Source: an uncultured Acidobacteriia bacterium (GTDB lineage: Bacteria > Acidobacteriota > Terriglobia > Bryobacterales > Bryobacteraceae). From it: 57,504 bases of DNA. Shown piece after piece: positions 36,706-45,378 of the stretch (positions within the stretch are counted from its first letter, which is position 1; every line of letters starts with the position of its first letter). Under the pieces are notes generated by a model, which saw only the letters and a list, made by a program, of their open reading frames with translations, did no database searches and was not told the DNA's origin. The stretch lies in contig CAIQWJ010000014.1 in NCBI GenBank assembly GCA_903875575.1, positions 1 through 57,504 of the forward strand, given 5' to 3'. Made by a program: the position numbers and the translations under genes.

Positions 36706-38820
36706 CTAGCGGAATCCATCCGCCACCATGATTCGTCGCACTGGCGGTTCCTGCGACGGCCACACGATCGACGAATCGTCAGGCGCTACGTCGAATCTCT
36801 GCCACCCGTTCGAGTAGCGGTTTCGTGTAGGTATTGCCGGACGCGTCTGCTTCGTGGCAAATTCGTAATACAGGATGTTGACTTCCGTTCCGGGGGTCCA
36901 GTGAAACCAGTAATACCCGCCTTTGGTCACTCTCCAGTTTGAGCCGCTTGTCAGCCCGGAGATCTCGCGAACCGGCTCTTCGTCTCCACCACCGATTAGC
37001 CTGCGGATGAGTTGGTGGCCCCCCGGCTTCGTGAGATACAGGTACCTTCCATCGGGCGAAGGCTGTGCCCGGTATCCCCCGTCGTGGGTTACCTGTTCCA
37101 GTGGTCCCGCAGGCCAGGGTTGCCGCCATATCTCCCTGTGACCGTTTCTGTCAGACGATAAATAGAGCCACTTCCCGTCGGGCGACCACTCGGGAAAATA
37201 ATACCGGCCATCGGCCGGGGTCATTCGCCTCGGAACGCCGCCCTGCGAGGGAACCGTCCACACCGCAATCTCATTCTCCACTCGCCGCCCGTATGCTATA
37301 TACGCTCCGTCGGGCGACCACGCCAGCGCATCTGGCGATGTGATCCCTCCCGAAGTCAGCGGGCGGGCAGCCGAACTATCCAGATTGGCCACCCAGACTT
37401 CATCAAAGCCGATTGCGTTCGCCACGAAGGCCAGCCTCTTTCCATCCGGAGAGAATCGGGGCTCCAGTCGGCGGAAACCAGGCAATGCCAGTTGCTGCCT
37501 GTCGTCGGTTCCGACGCTGTTACGCCAGAGGAGTTCGGAGCTATAGAAGACGTCGAAGGCCAGACGGTCGAGACCGCTCGCCAGGGAAGGTTCTTCGGCA
37601 TCCGGTCCGGTGGCAACCCTGACAGGCGGATTATTTCCGGAAACGGGAACCGAGTACAGGTATTTGGTCCCCGCCATATCCGAGGCGAAAATCAGGTCCG
37701 CTCCTCCATGCGTAAACGCGATGCCCTGAATGGTCGATCGGGTTGACACGACCCGCCGCGCGGTTCCTCCGCCGACCGGCGTCACATAGAGATCCCTGCT
37801 GCCTGGTGGATCGTCCGCCCTGAGAAACGCCACGAGCTTTCCATCGGGAGAAAACCGGGGATAGCTATCCTCAGCCCTGGGCGACGGCGTTGTCAGCCGG
37901 CGTTGCTGCCCGCTCTTCATGGAAAACAGGAAGATCCCACCGCCAGGCCGGACATTATCCGCAAAGGCCAACCACTCGCTGTCTGGCGACCAGCCTGTTG
38001 TCGGCACCTGTGGCGTGTTCAGGCGGACCAGCATTTCGTCCCCCCTGCCCAGCGGCGTCACGATGCGGACTTCGCCGTGATCGGAAAGCGCCTGGGAATA
38101 GGCGATGAGTTCCCCGTTCGGCGACCAGGCGGCCCGCATCGAATTGCTTTTCGAATGAGTGAGCCTGCTGGGCGGGGGGCCGCCGACGACTTTGACGTAA
38201 AGATCATAGACGTCTTCACCGGGTAATTTTCGCGAATAGGCCACCTGTGTGCCATCCGGGGATATCGAGGGCATCGACTCGTCGAAAGTCACGTCCGTCA
38301 AGGGATAGATATGAATTGTTGGGGAACCCGGGTACAACCAGCGCGCCCCGGTTACTACGAGCACGCTGGCGGCAATCAATCCGAGAGCCCAAGCCAGACG
38401 GGGAATGCGACGGGTCGCACTCCCGGAGGAATGCGGTACGTGTTGCCGACCAGCCTGGGTGGAAATCAACTGCGGTGGCCCGGAATCTGCGGCCACAACA
38501 GGCGAATCTGTCACCTGGATCGGCATAATCGCGAGCCGGTAGCCCCGTCTCGGCACGGTTTCGATGACTTCGGCGTCGCCGAATCCAGGTTTGAACGCTT
38601 TCCTGATTACGGACGCGATTTGGGTGATGCTGTTATCTTCGACGCTGATGTCCGGCCACACGCGGTCGCGTATTCCCGTCTTGGAAACCACTGCGCCATT
38701 TGCTTCCACCAGACATATCAGGAATTCGATTGCTTTCGGAGGAATACTGACGATTGTGGCGTCAAACCAGACTACCCGGCTTTTGACGTCCAACGTGTAA
38801 GGCCCGAGCAGATAATTCAT
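36706..38820 (-). CDS. ToxR-like winged-helix protein fused to a TolB/PD40 beta-propeller
   Basis: A 704-residue membrane regulator or sensor. Residues 1-105 form an OmpR/CadC-type winged helix (YLLGPYTLDVKSRVVWF, VLxxVWPDISVEDNSITQ-like recognition region, ETVPRRGYRL). One transmembrane helix follows (WALGLIAASVLVVTGARWLY, about 130-150). The periplasmic part has about eight PD40 repeats (SPDGTQVAYS, SPNGELIAYS, SPDSEWLAFA, SPDGKLVAFL, SPDGKRLAFV, SPDGAYIAYG, SPDGKWLYLS, SPDGRYLYLT). The DNA-binding domain would act from the membrane in response to a periplasmic signal. It starts 99 bases after the BMC gene on the same strand. Confidence 0.9.
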   Translation of the reverse strand: MNYLLGPYTLDVKSRVVWFDATIVSIPPKAIEFLICLVEANGAVVSKTGIRDRVWPDISVEDNSITQIASVIRKAFKPGFGDAEVIETVPRRGYRLAIMPIQVTDSPVVAADSGPPQLISTQAGRQHVPHSSGSATRRIPRLAWALGLIAASVLVVTGARWLYPGSPTIHIYPLTDVTFDESMPSISPDGTQVAYSRKLPGEDVYDLYVKVVGGPPPSRLTHSKSNSMRAAWSPNGELIAYSQALSDHGEVRIVTPLGRGDEMLVRLNTPQVPTTGWSPDSEWLAFADNVRPGGGIFLFSMKSGQQRRLTTPSPRAEDSYPRFSPDGKLVAFLRADDPPGSRDLYVTPVGGGTARRVVSTRSTIQGIAFTHGGADLIFASDMAGTKYLYSVPVSGNNPPVRVATGPDAEEPSLASGLDRLAFDVFYSSELLWRNSVGTDDRQQLALPGFRRLEPRFSPDGKRLAFVANAIGFDEVWVANLDSSAARPLTSGGITSPDALAWSPDGAYIAYGRRVENEIAVWTVPSQGGVPRRMTPADGRYYFPEWSPDGKWLYLSSDRNGHREIWRQPWPAGPLEQVTHDGGYRAQPSPDGRYLYLTKPGGHQLIRRLIGGGDEEPVREISGLTSGSNWRVTKGGYYWFHWTPGTEVNILYYEFATKQTRPAIPTRNRYSNGWQRFDVAPDDSSIVWPSQEPPVRRIMVADGFR

Positions 38821-38919
38821 TGATCCCGGTAGGTTATCACGCGATTCCGTTACTGATCCACCGCAGTTTTGTAAGGATTTGCGCGGCTTAGACAGTTGTG
38901 CGGAAAACTTCGGTGCCGC

Positions 38920-39528
38920 CTACAACTTCGGCAACAGCGCCAGCACGCCTTCACTCGGATTCGGAATCACGTGCGCGGCGACCAGTTTCCCCAGGCCTTC
39001 CACCCTGGCCTTGCCCGCATCCACCGCGGCACGCACCGCCGCCACATCGCCCCGGATCACCACGGTGATGAAGCCGCCGCCGAGTTTCTCCCGCGCGACC
39101 ACTTCCACCGCAGCGGTCTTGAGCGCCGTGTCGATAGCCTCAAAGACGGCCGTGTATCCCTGGGTTTCAATCAATCCCAGGGCCAATCCTTTGTGTTGCG
39201 TCATAACTTTCTCCGGATTAAAAACAGTTGGCTGCTCAATGAGCGGACTAAAATCGGGCACGGCCTGCCATGCAAGGTTTGAACCCGGCGCGGGTGCCGG
39301 TATGACATCGGTGACTATGGATGTCCCCATCCCCTGAGCCGCCGCACGCCCGGCATCCACTGCCGCAGCAAGGTCCGCGAGAGTGCCGCCCAGCTTGAGG
39401 CAGACACCCGGACCGTCGTTCAGTTCCAGTTGCAGCAAACGAACGCCGGAACATTTCTCCATGGCGTCGAGCAGCACCATGCCCACCGACCACGCGCCAG
39501 CTTCCACCAGTGCCAGGCCCTGGTTCAG
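38920..39528 (-). CDS. tandem-domain bacterial microcompartment shell protein (BMC-T, PduT-like)
   Basis: A 202-residue protein with two BMC domains. Domain 1 (about 3-80): GLALVEAGAWSVGMVLLDAM, a PduT-like pore region DGPGVCLKLGG with Cys43, and ADLAAAVDAG. Domain 2 (about 115-196) is canonical: LALGLIETQGYTAVFEAIDT, pore LGGGFITVVIRG, AAHVIPNPSEGV. Such trimers of tandem domains form pseudohexagonal shell tiles. The start is taken as CTG 39528: the frame is closed by TGA 15 codons earlier, no ATG or GTG precedes domain 1, GAGG lies 6 bases upstream, and CTG overlaps the aldolase TGA. GTG 39507 would cut the first strand. No other shell gene is nearby. Confidence 0.9.
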   Translation of the reverse strand: MNQGLALVEAGAWSVGMVLLDAMEKCSGVRLLQLELNDGPGVCLKLGGTLADLAAAVDAGRAAAQGMGTSIVTDVIPAPAPGSNLAWQAVPDFSPLIEQPTVFNPEKVMTQHKGLALGLIETQGYTAVFEAIDTALKTAAVEVVAREKLGGGFITVVIRGDVAAVRAAVDAGKARVEGLGKLVAAHVIPNPSEGVLALLPKL

Positions 39529-40571
39529 ACTACGCCTCGCTTGCTGAGCTCAATCATGATGCGGTCCACTAAAACCTTGGGATCCACGTCGATCGCGTCC
39601 GTGTTTGTATTGGTCTGACGCGGCCACACCGACATGGCTGGTCGCACCGGGCAGGAAGCGGGCTTGTCGATCAGTTCAAAATCCGAGATCAGGCAGCGAA
39701 CCATATTCGCCAGCTTGATCCGGTTCTGTTTCTGATCGGCAGTCTGCGGGATACGGGGCTGGCCAAAGTTGAAGCCGCGCGTTTCCGCGCCGGCACGGAA
39801 GCCATCTGGAAATTCGAAAACCTGGAGCATGGCGTCGAAAAGCTCCAGTACACGCTGCTGCCAGACCGAGGCTTCTTCCCATTTCCCCGCGCGGCAAAGC
39901 TCGTACAACCGGCGCGTGACTTCCGGCACCGCGTTGCTGGAAGCGTTGGTACCGCCGTTGGCACCGGCCAGCAGCATCGGGACCAGCACGCAGTCCCAGC
40001 CGGTCAGGAAGACAAAATCGGGTCGGGACGGTCGAATGGCCGCGATCATGCGCACCATTTGCGCCACGTCGCCGGAAGAATCCTTGATGCCAATCACGCG
40101 CGGAAAATCCATGGCCAGGCGCGTGATGGTGTTGACGTCGATCGGAGTCGCGAACAGCGGAATGTTGTAGAGTGTGAGATCAATCGGCGTGTTGCGCGCG
40201 ATTTCCGCGAAGTACGCGTAGGTGGAATCCGGCGAGAGCCGGTAATAAATGGGGGAAACAATGGCCACGGCACGGCAACCCATTTCCGCATAGGCTTCGC
40301 AGGCGGCGAGCGTCTCTTTGACGTTCGCCTCGGCGGCTCCGGCAAGGATGGGGACGCGGCCGCGGGTCTCGCTGACCACGATCTTCATGATCCGGCGTCG
40401 TTCTTCCACCGTGAAGCGCGTGAATTCGCCGGTGGAGCCGTTGGGGTACAGTCCGTGCACGCCCTTGTCGATCAGCCAGGAGATGAAACGCCGCAGTTCC
40501 GCTTCCTGAATTTCTCCGCGCTCATCGAGCGGTACCAGAGTGGGAGTGAAAATGCCTTCGATCGGAGCCAT
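39525..40571 (-). CDS. dihydrodipicolinate synthase/N-acetylneuraminate lyase family aldolase with putative BMC-targeting tail
   Basis: A 348-residue class I aldolase of the DapA/NanA family. Motifs: GSTGEF (45-50), Tyr135 in LYNIPL, Schiff-base Lys163 in GIKDSSGD. The fold normally ends near 300. Here a polar linker (about 302-329) and a terminal amphipathic helix, DPKVLVDRIMIELSKRGVV (330-348), follow. That layout matches encapsulation peptides of microcompartment enzymes, and the next gene, overlapping by 4 bases, is a BMC shell protein. It is unlikely to be the housekeeping DapA; a 2-keto-acid aldol or retro-aldol step is inferred. ATG 40571 has a TATACT -10 at 40586-40581, so the message would be almost leaderless. 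Confidence 0.88.
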   Translation of the reverse strand: MAPIEGIFTPTLVPLDERGEIQEAELRRFISWLIDKGVHGLYPNGSTGEFTRFTVEERRRIMKIVVSETRGRVPILAGAAEANVKETLAACEAYAEMGCRAVAIVSPIYYRLSPDSTYAYFAEIARNTPIDLTLYNIPLFATPIDVNTITRLAMDFPRVIGIKDSSGDVAQMVRMIAAIRPSRPDFVFLTGWDCVLVPMLLAGANGGTNASSNAVPEVTRRLYELCRAGKWEEASVWQQRVLELFDAMLQVFEFPDGFRAGAETRGFNFGQPRIPQTADQKQNRIKLANMVRCLISDFELIDKPASCPVRPAMSVWPRQTNTNTDAIDVDPKVLVDRIMIELSKRGVV

Positions 40572-40689
40572 TCTCAATCAAGTATATAGCAGGCGTGCGG
40601 CGTACCCCTGCGCGAACGGATGGTTCCGAATACCATTTCCATTGCGAATTCCTGTAAACTGGTCTGGCTGAAATGAGGGGAGGTTCATC

Positions 40690-41574
40690 TTGAAGTTTAC
40701 AGCTTTAATACTGCTGGCGATGTCGTCGGGTTACGCGGCAACGCCGGGAGCGCCTGTGCCGCTATGGCCGCATGGCGCGTCGGGGTCGGAAGCACTTGCT
40801 GCGAAGCCGGAGGTGACCGCGCCGCCTTCGGGCCCCTATGACTCGGTGAAGATTTCGAGTATCCACAATCCTTCCTTGCTTGTGTACCTGCCGCCGAAAG
40901 AGAAGGCCACCGGTGCCGCAATGGTGGTGGCTCCCGGCGGCGGGCACCGCTTCCTGTCTATCGACACGGAAGGCACCAATGTGGCGGAGTGGCTCAACAG
41001 TATTGGAGTGGCTGCCTTCGTCCTGAAATACCGGCTGGCGCGCGAGGAAGGGTCGCCTTACAAAGTGGAAGTGGAGGCCTATGCGGATACCCAGCGAGCG
41101 ATCCGGACCGTTCGCGCGCGTGCGCAGGATTGGAATGTGAATCCCTCTCAGGTGGGCATCATGGGGTTTTCGGCCGGAGGCGAACTCGCAGTCCTGGCTT
41201 CCACGAAATTTGACGCAGGCAGGGTGGATTCCGCCGATCCGGTAGAACGCCAGAGTTCACGGCCTGACTTCCAGATCCTGATCTATCCTGGGATTCGGGC
41301 GGAGACCGTGGACGTGCCGAAGGATGCTCCGCCGGCGTTCCTGCTCTGCGCGGATAATGACAAAGGCCCGTCCACGGCCATTCCGGCGGTTTACCTGGCA
41401 CTCAAGAAGGCCGGTATTCCGGCTGAACTGCATGTTTACGCCAGTGGTGGGCATGGGTTCGGTTATCAGCCAAACGATAAGCGGCCGAACGTGATTTATG
41501 CGACATGGGTAGCGCGCCTGCAGGACTGGATGGCGGATGTGGGGATGTCGCCAGTCAAGGTCCGTAAGAAATAG
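40690..41574 (+). CDS. secreted alpha/beta hydrolase (BD-FAE/acetylesterase type)
   Basis: A 294-residue esterase with signal peptide TALILLAMSSGYAAT. It has the oxyanion motif APGGGH (81-86), nucleophile Ser161 in GFSAGGE, Asp in CADNDKGPS and His in GGHGFGY. It starts with TTG 40690, supported by GGGGAGG about 7 bases upstream. It is a paralogue of the enzyme at 16839 and probably deacylates oligosaccharides. The PEBP gene follows after 27 bases. Confidence 0.88.
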   Translation: MKFTALILLAMSSGYAATPGAPVPLWPHGASGSEALAAKPEVTAPPSGPYDSVKISSIHNPSLLVYLPPKEKATGAAMVVAPGGGHRFLSIDTEGTNVAEWLNSIGVAAFVLKYRLAREEGSPYKVEVEAYADTQRAIRTVRARAQDWNVNPSQVGIMGFSAGGELAVLASTKFDAGRVDSADPVERQSSRPDFQILIYPGIRAETVDVPKDAPPAFLLCADNDKGPSTAIPAVYLALKKAGIPAELHVYASGGHGFGYQPNDKRPNVIYATWVARLQDWMADVGMSPVKVRKK

Positions 41575-41601
41575 TCGAGTGGGGTTAAGGAGAACATACA
41601 G

Positions 41602-42231
41602 ATGATGAAGATGCAACGGAGATTGATTTTGACGGCCGCAGTATTGTCGCTTGCTGCGCTGGCGATTGCCCAGGCGCCCCCGGCGGGCCGACAGGGCGGA
41701 GCTGCCCCACGTCCGGTATTGTGGGTCACCACGGATGCCTGGCCTGACGGCGGCGAGATCCCGCTCAGGAATGCCGGCCGCTTTGAAAACAAGTCCCCGG
41801 CCTTTGAGTTTCACTGGAACCTGGGGACGAATCCAGCTACGGCGCCGGATACCTTGCAGACTTATGCCGTGATCCTGCACGACGTGGAGAATTCCACGAA
41901 TAAGGGAACCACCGACACCCTGCATTGGTCGGCATTCAATATTCCCGGTGGGGCGAAAGGTCTACCGGAAGGGCTGGGTGCGGGCGAACTGCCGGATGGC
42001 ACCAAAAATGGGCCTGGCATTAACGCGCGAGGCGGGAATCCGGGTTCTTATTTTGGCCCTGGTGCCGGTGCCGGTCCGATCCACCACTACGTGTTTGAGT
42101 TTTACGCGCTCGATACGAAGCTGGATCTGCCTGCCACCGCGACGCGCGACGATCTGATGAAGGCGATGGAAGGCCATATCATCGGCAAAGCGGCGTGGTT
42201 CGGTCGCTTCCACGCGCCGCCTGCGCAGTAA
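41602..42231 (+). CDS. secreted YbhB/YbcL (PEBP/Raf-kinase-inhibitor-like) protein
   Basis: A 209-residue phosphatidylethanolamine-binding-protein family member with signal peptide LILTAAVLSLAALAIAQ. The ligand pocket is marked by YAVILHDVEN, LHWSAFNIPG, YFGPGAGAGPIHHYVFEFYA and the closing LDLPATATRDDLMKAMEGH. The usual DPD element is weakened to HDVEN. AAGGAG lies upstream of ATG 41602. Bacterial PEBP proteins have no settled role; ligand binding in the periplasm is likely. Confidence 0.88.
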   Translation: MMKMQRRLILTAAVLSLAALAIAQAPPAGRQGGAAPRPVLWVTTDAWPDGGEIPLRNAGRFENKSPAFEFHWNLGTNPATAPDTLQTYAVILHDVENSTNKGTTDTLHWSAFNIPGGAKGLPEGLGAGELPDGTKNGPGINARGGNPGSYFGPGAGAGPIHHYVFEFYALDTKLDLPATATRDDLMKAMEGHIIGKAAWFGRFHAPPAQ

Positions 42232-42685
42232 GCGGATGTCGAACCTGCTTTTGGTGACCGCAGAGGGTCGCTCGTGTCAGTGCAATCTGGCGCGTCCGGC
42301 CCTCTGGCGGGTCTAGTGAATTGTGGGACCCGGAGCCTCGGGCTCTTTGAGGTCCTTTACCAGCGGCTGCAACTGGCCGTCGATTGTTTGTGCGCGCAAG
42401 GAGCGCCCGTCCTTCTCTCCGAATGCCAATATCAGCGAATGGCATAACGTTGTCGAGGCCGTTCCCAAAGCTCGTGCAAGGGAGGAGATCCCGAGCCGCA
42501 GTCTGCTCCGGTTCGCTTGCGCCGCTTTGTTCGCCCTTGAAACCGGCGGCATACTGCACCTCATTTTCGTCGAAAATGAGCTTCTCAGAGTTTGGCGCTC
42601 AAGGACGACACCCATGGTGTGCACGTTCATTACCGTTCTGCGGGCGCGGATCGGAAAGGCAGCCAACGCTGGCCTTCCGAACCCC
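42232..42685. other. 454-base region between convergent genes, no intact gene
   Basis: Open frames here (for example 42323 onward, plus) run into the antisense of the quinoprotein gene and show no family signature. It holds a 21-base perfect palindrome (42560-42580) and an imperfect hairpin near 42653-42680 just after the quinoprotein stop that may end that transcript. It may be decayed coding sequence. Confidence 0.45.
42560..42580. promoter_or_regulatory. 21-base perfect palindrome
   Basis: Two 10-base arms CTCATTTTCG / CGAAAATGAG surround a single central T. It is far longer than expected by chance in a few hundred bases. It lies between two stop codons, so it is not a simple promoter operator for either neighbour. 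It may be an orphan operator or a structural element. Confidence 0.4.
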
Positions 42686-44302
42686 CTACTTCACGTTCGT
42701 TCCCTGAAGCGCAAACGCATAGAGGTTTTCACCCGCGCCCACCACCACGAATTGCCGTCCATCAAGCATATAGGTAATGGGGCCGTTGCTCGGGTTCGCG
42801 AGCAGGCCGGAATGCCAGAGCGGATCGCCCGTTTTCGCATCGTAAGCGATGAAGTTGTTATAGCCATCGCGACCGAAAAGCAAACCGCCAGCGGTACTCA
42901 TCAGGCTCTGCGCGCCCACGCCGGTCTTCCGCTTCCAGACGATGTTACCCGTCTTGTAGTCGATCGCGCGCAGCTCACTTGTCAGTGTGCCGCCGCCCCG
43001 TTCCGATGCTCCGTAGCCTTCCGGATGCGGGTCCGTATCGGTGAGATAGAAGATGGTGAAGTTCTGGCTCGTGCCCACGTAGAACAACCCGGTATCCGGG
43101 CTGAAAGTCGGGTTTGGCCACCCGGTCGCGCCGTTAGATGAAGGCGACACGAGCGAACCAGGAACTGTCGCATCCTTGTTCGGGTCGCGGATCGGCTGTC
43201 CGTTGGCGTTGATGCCCGTGTACCAGTTGAGATTCTCCACGTACGGCTTGGTGAGAATGTTCTTGCCGTTGGTCCGGTCCAGAACATAGAAAAGACCGCC
43301 GCGGTAAGCCTGCGCCAGCAGCTTGCGCGGTTGCCCGTTGATGGTGCCATTGATCAGCACCGGCGTCTGCGCCGCGTCCCAGTCGTGCGTGTCATGCGCG
43401 GAGTATTGGTAGTACCAGGCCATCTTGCCCGTGTCCGGATTGAGCGCCACCACGGAGCACGTATAGAGGTTGTCGCCCGCGCGGCTCTGTCCGGCCATCA
43501 CAGGGTTCACATTTCCGGTAACGACATAGAGAAGATTAAGGTCGGGGTCATAGGTCGGCGGATACCAGACGCCACCACCGCCGTGGGCTGCGGCTTCCTG
43601 GTCGGGCCATGTGTTGAAACCGGGGTCGCCCTTCTGTGCCGTAGTCCAGTAATGCCATTGCACTTCACCGGTTTCGGGGTCGCGGGCTTCCACGTAGCAG
43701 GGGATGTCGAGCAAGTCGCCGCCCACACCCACGATGACATGGTTTCCCACCACAACCGGTGCCATGGACGAGAAGTAGTCCATCTTGACGTCCGCGATTT
43801 CCTTGTTCCACCGCTCTTTGCCCGTCTTGATATCGAGCGAGACCAGATGGTTGTCGTACGTCTCGAAATAGAGCCAGTCACCATAGATGGCCGCACCCCG
43901 GTTTCCGAGGGCAACCGACGGCACGCCCTTCCACGTATAGTGCCAGAGATTCAGGCCGGTACGCGCATCGATTGCCCAGACGTTGTTATTCGCCGTGAGA
44001 TACAGGATACCTTTGACCATTAGCGGCGTGCCGGCAATGTTGGCCGTGGCCGTGGGCGAAGGGTCAGGCCCCGGTCCGCCGATGTTGGCACCGGGATTCA
44101 TGACGGCGCGATAGATCCACGCCAGCGACATGGAAGCCACATTCGTCGTGTTGATCTGTTTCAGCGGACTGAAGCGCTGGCCTGTATAGTCGCCATGGAA
44201 GGTAGGCCAGCTATCGGGCTTGGGCTTGAGAATATCGGCGGAGGGCAGGACCTGTGCCCAGGCTGTGGCCGCGATGAGTGGCAGCAGGCAGCGGATCTTC
44301 AT
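42686..44302 (-). CDS. periplasmic PQQ-dependent dehydrogenase (quinoprotein), third copy
   Basis: A 538-residue quinoprotein related to those at 2711 and 4339. It has signal peptide LLPLIAATAWAQ, propeller motifs IDARTGLNLWHY, LDIKTGKERW, RDPETGEVQW and LNPDTGKMAWYY, the active-site stretch HDTHDWDAAQ, and GVGGDLLDIPCY. It too lacks a Cys-Cys pair at the vicinal disulfide position (ALGNRGAAIYGDW). The start overlaps the cytochrome stop by 4 bases (ATGA). It is more divergent than the first two are from each other. Confidence 0.88.
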   Translation of the reverse strand: MKIRCLLPLIAATAWAQVLPSADILKPKPDSWPTFHGDYTGQRFSPLKQINTTNVASMSLAWIYRAVMNPGANIGGPGPDPSPTATANIAGTPLMVKGILYLTANNNVWAIDARTGLNLWHYTWKGVPSVALGNRGAAIYGDWLYFETYDNHLVSLDIKTGKERWNKEIADVKMDYFSSMAPVVVGNHVIVGVGGDLLDIPCYVEARDPETGEVQWHYWTTAQKGDPGFNTWPDQEAAAHGGGGVWYPPTYDPDLNLLYVVTGNVNPVMAGQSRAGDNLYTCSVVALNPDTGKMAWYYQYSAHDTHDWDAAQTPVLINGTINGQPRKLLAQAYRGGLFYVLDRTNGKNILTKPYVENLNWYTGINANGQPIRDPNKDATVPGSLVSPSSNGATGWPNPTFSPDTGLFYVGTSQNFTIFYLTDTDPHPEGYGASERGGGTLTSELRAIDYKTGNIVWKRKTGVGAQSLMSTAGGLLFGRDGYNNFIAYDAKTGDPLWHSGLLANPSNGPITYMLDGRQFVVVGAGENLYAFALQGTNVK

Positions 44303-45123
44303 TTCACACCTGCCAGATAAGCCGTGACGTTGTGCATGTCGGAGTCCTTCAGGGATTTCATGATGTCGTAGTGAATCTGCAGCGGATCGGTGGTGACAAC
44401 CTTCGGTACGCCCTTGCTGATTGTCCAGGATTGCAGCGAGCCATCGGCCAGGCGAAGGATCACGTCGAAATCCGTCTGTCGCATCAGTACGCCGGTAACG
44501 GGCGGGCCGGTGGCCGGAGTGACCGTTGCCTTGATGCTGTTGGCGGGGACGCCTTTGACTGCGTTACGGGGCGGCATTACGATGCGCTCCTGTAGCGAGG
44601 GCGCATCGAACCTGCCGCCGATTCCCTTCAGATCGCCGCTGACGGAGTGGCAGGTATTGCACTTGCCGGCACCATTGAAATAGGCTTCGCCGGCTTTGGT
44701 ATCGCCAACCAGAACGTCGGCAGTGTGCACCTGTCCGCGGCCTGAAGATTCGATCACCCGCGAGTGGACGTAGGCCGCAATGTCGTAAACCTGATTCGCT
44801 GGAAGGCTGAGCTTGACCGCGTTCTGGTGAACGGCGGACTGCAGCGTATTCCCAATCTGGACCCCATCAAGGTCATGCATGGTGACGGAGGAGCGGATGA
44901 GGTCCGGACCTGTCTTGCCCCCGCGCGCCGTCGCGCCATGGCAGGAGGCGCAATTCGTCGTGTAGGCAGGCAGTCCGCGCGAAATCGCCGCGGGTTCGTA
45001 AGTCTTGAAACGTCCGCCCCCCAGGCCGCCGCCTCCTCCTCCGCGCCCGCTGGCACCAGCGGGTACCTGTGCATTCGCCAGTACCGCGCACGAGAGGGTG
45101 AGCAAGAGAATTCTTTTGGACAT
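44299..45123 (-). CDS. secreted dihaem c-type cytochrome, partner of the third quinoprotein
   Basis: A 274-residue paralogue of the cytochrome at 1797. It has signal peptide ILLLTLSCAVLANAQ, a Gly-rich spacer, CASCH (58-62) and CNTCH (155-159), and the same C-terminal beta segment (VTGVLMRQTDFDVILRLADG). ATG 45123 fits the signal peptide; in-frame upstream starts exist to 45162. Unlike its paralogue, its N-terminus carries no dispersed repeat. It encodes the likely electron acceptor and precedes the dehydrogenase in one operon. Confidence 0.88.
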   Translation of the reverse strand: MSKRILLLTLSCAVLANAQVPAGASGRGGGGGGLGGGRFKTYEPAAISRGLPAYTTNCASCHGATARGGKTGPDLIRSSVTMHDLDGVQIGNTLQSAVHQNAVKLSLPANQVYDIAAYVHSRVIESSGRGQVHTADVLVGDTKAGEAYFNGAGKCNTCHSVSGDLKGIGGRFDAPSLQERIVMPPRNAVKGVPANSIKATVTPATGPPVTGVLMRQTDFDVILRLADGSLQSWTISKGVPKVVTTDPLQIHYDIMKSLKDSDMHNVTAYLAGVK

Positions 45124-45378
45124 AGTTCCGATCATTATCCTTTGCCAGAATGTAGTCAGCAACGGCTCCGGCAGCCAGCCGACTTACCGCAGCCTGTTAC
45201 TGTATCGCGATCCTCGCGACGCCGCCGCTTGCTGGGAGAAACATCCGTGTCACCAAATGATTTTATGTCCTGGAAGGAGGCAGTGCAAGCGATCACTCTG
45301 ATAATTCGCGAGCCCGGTTCGGCCAGGTGCGCGATACATCGATGCGGTGCCTGAGTGGTAACATCCGAGTGTTAAAAC

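Noticed and set aside
39525-40571. housekeeping dapA (lysine pathway)
   Set aside because: The long C-terminal linker and helix, and coupling to a shell protein rather than to lysine genes, make a specialised aldolase more likely.
42323-43141. 272-codon plus-strand frame in and after the 42.2-42.7 kb gap
   Set aside because: Its second half is antisense to the third quinoprotein, and the first half shows no family pattern.
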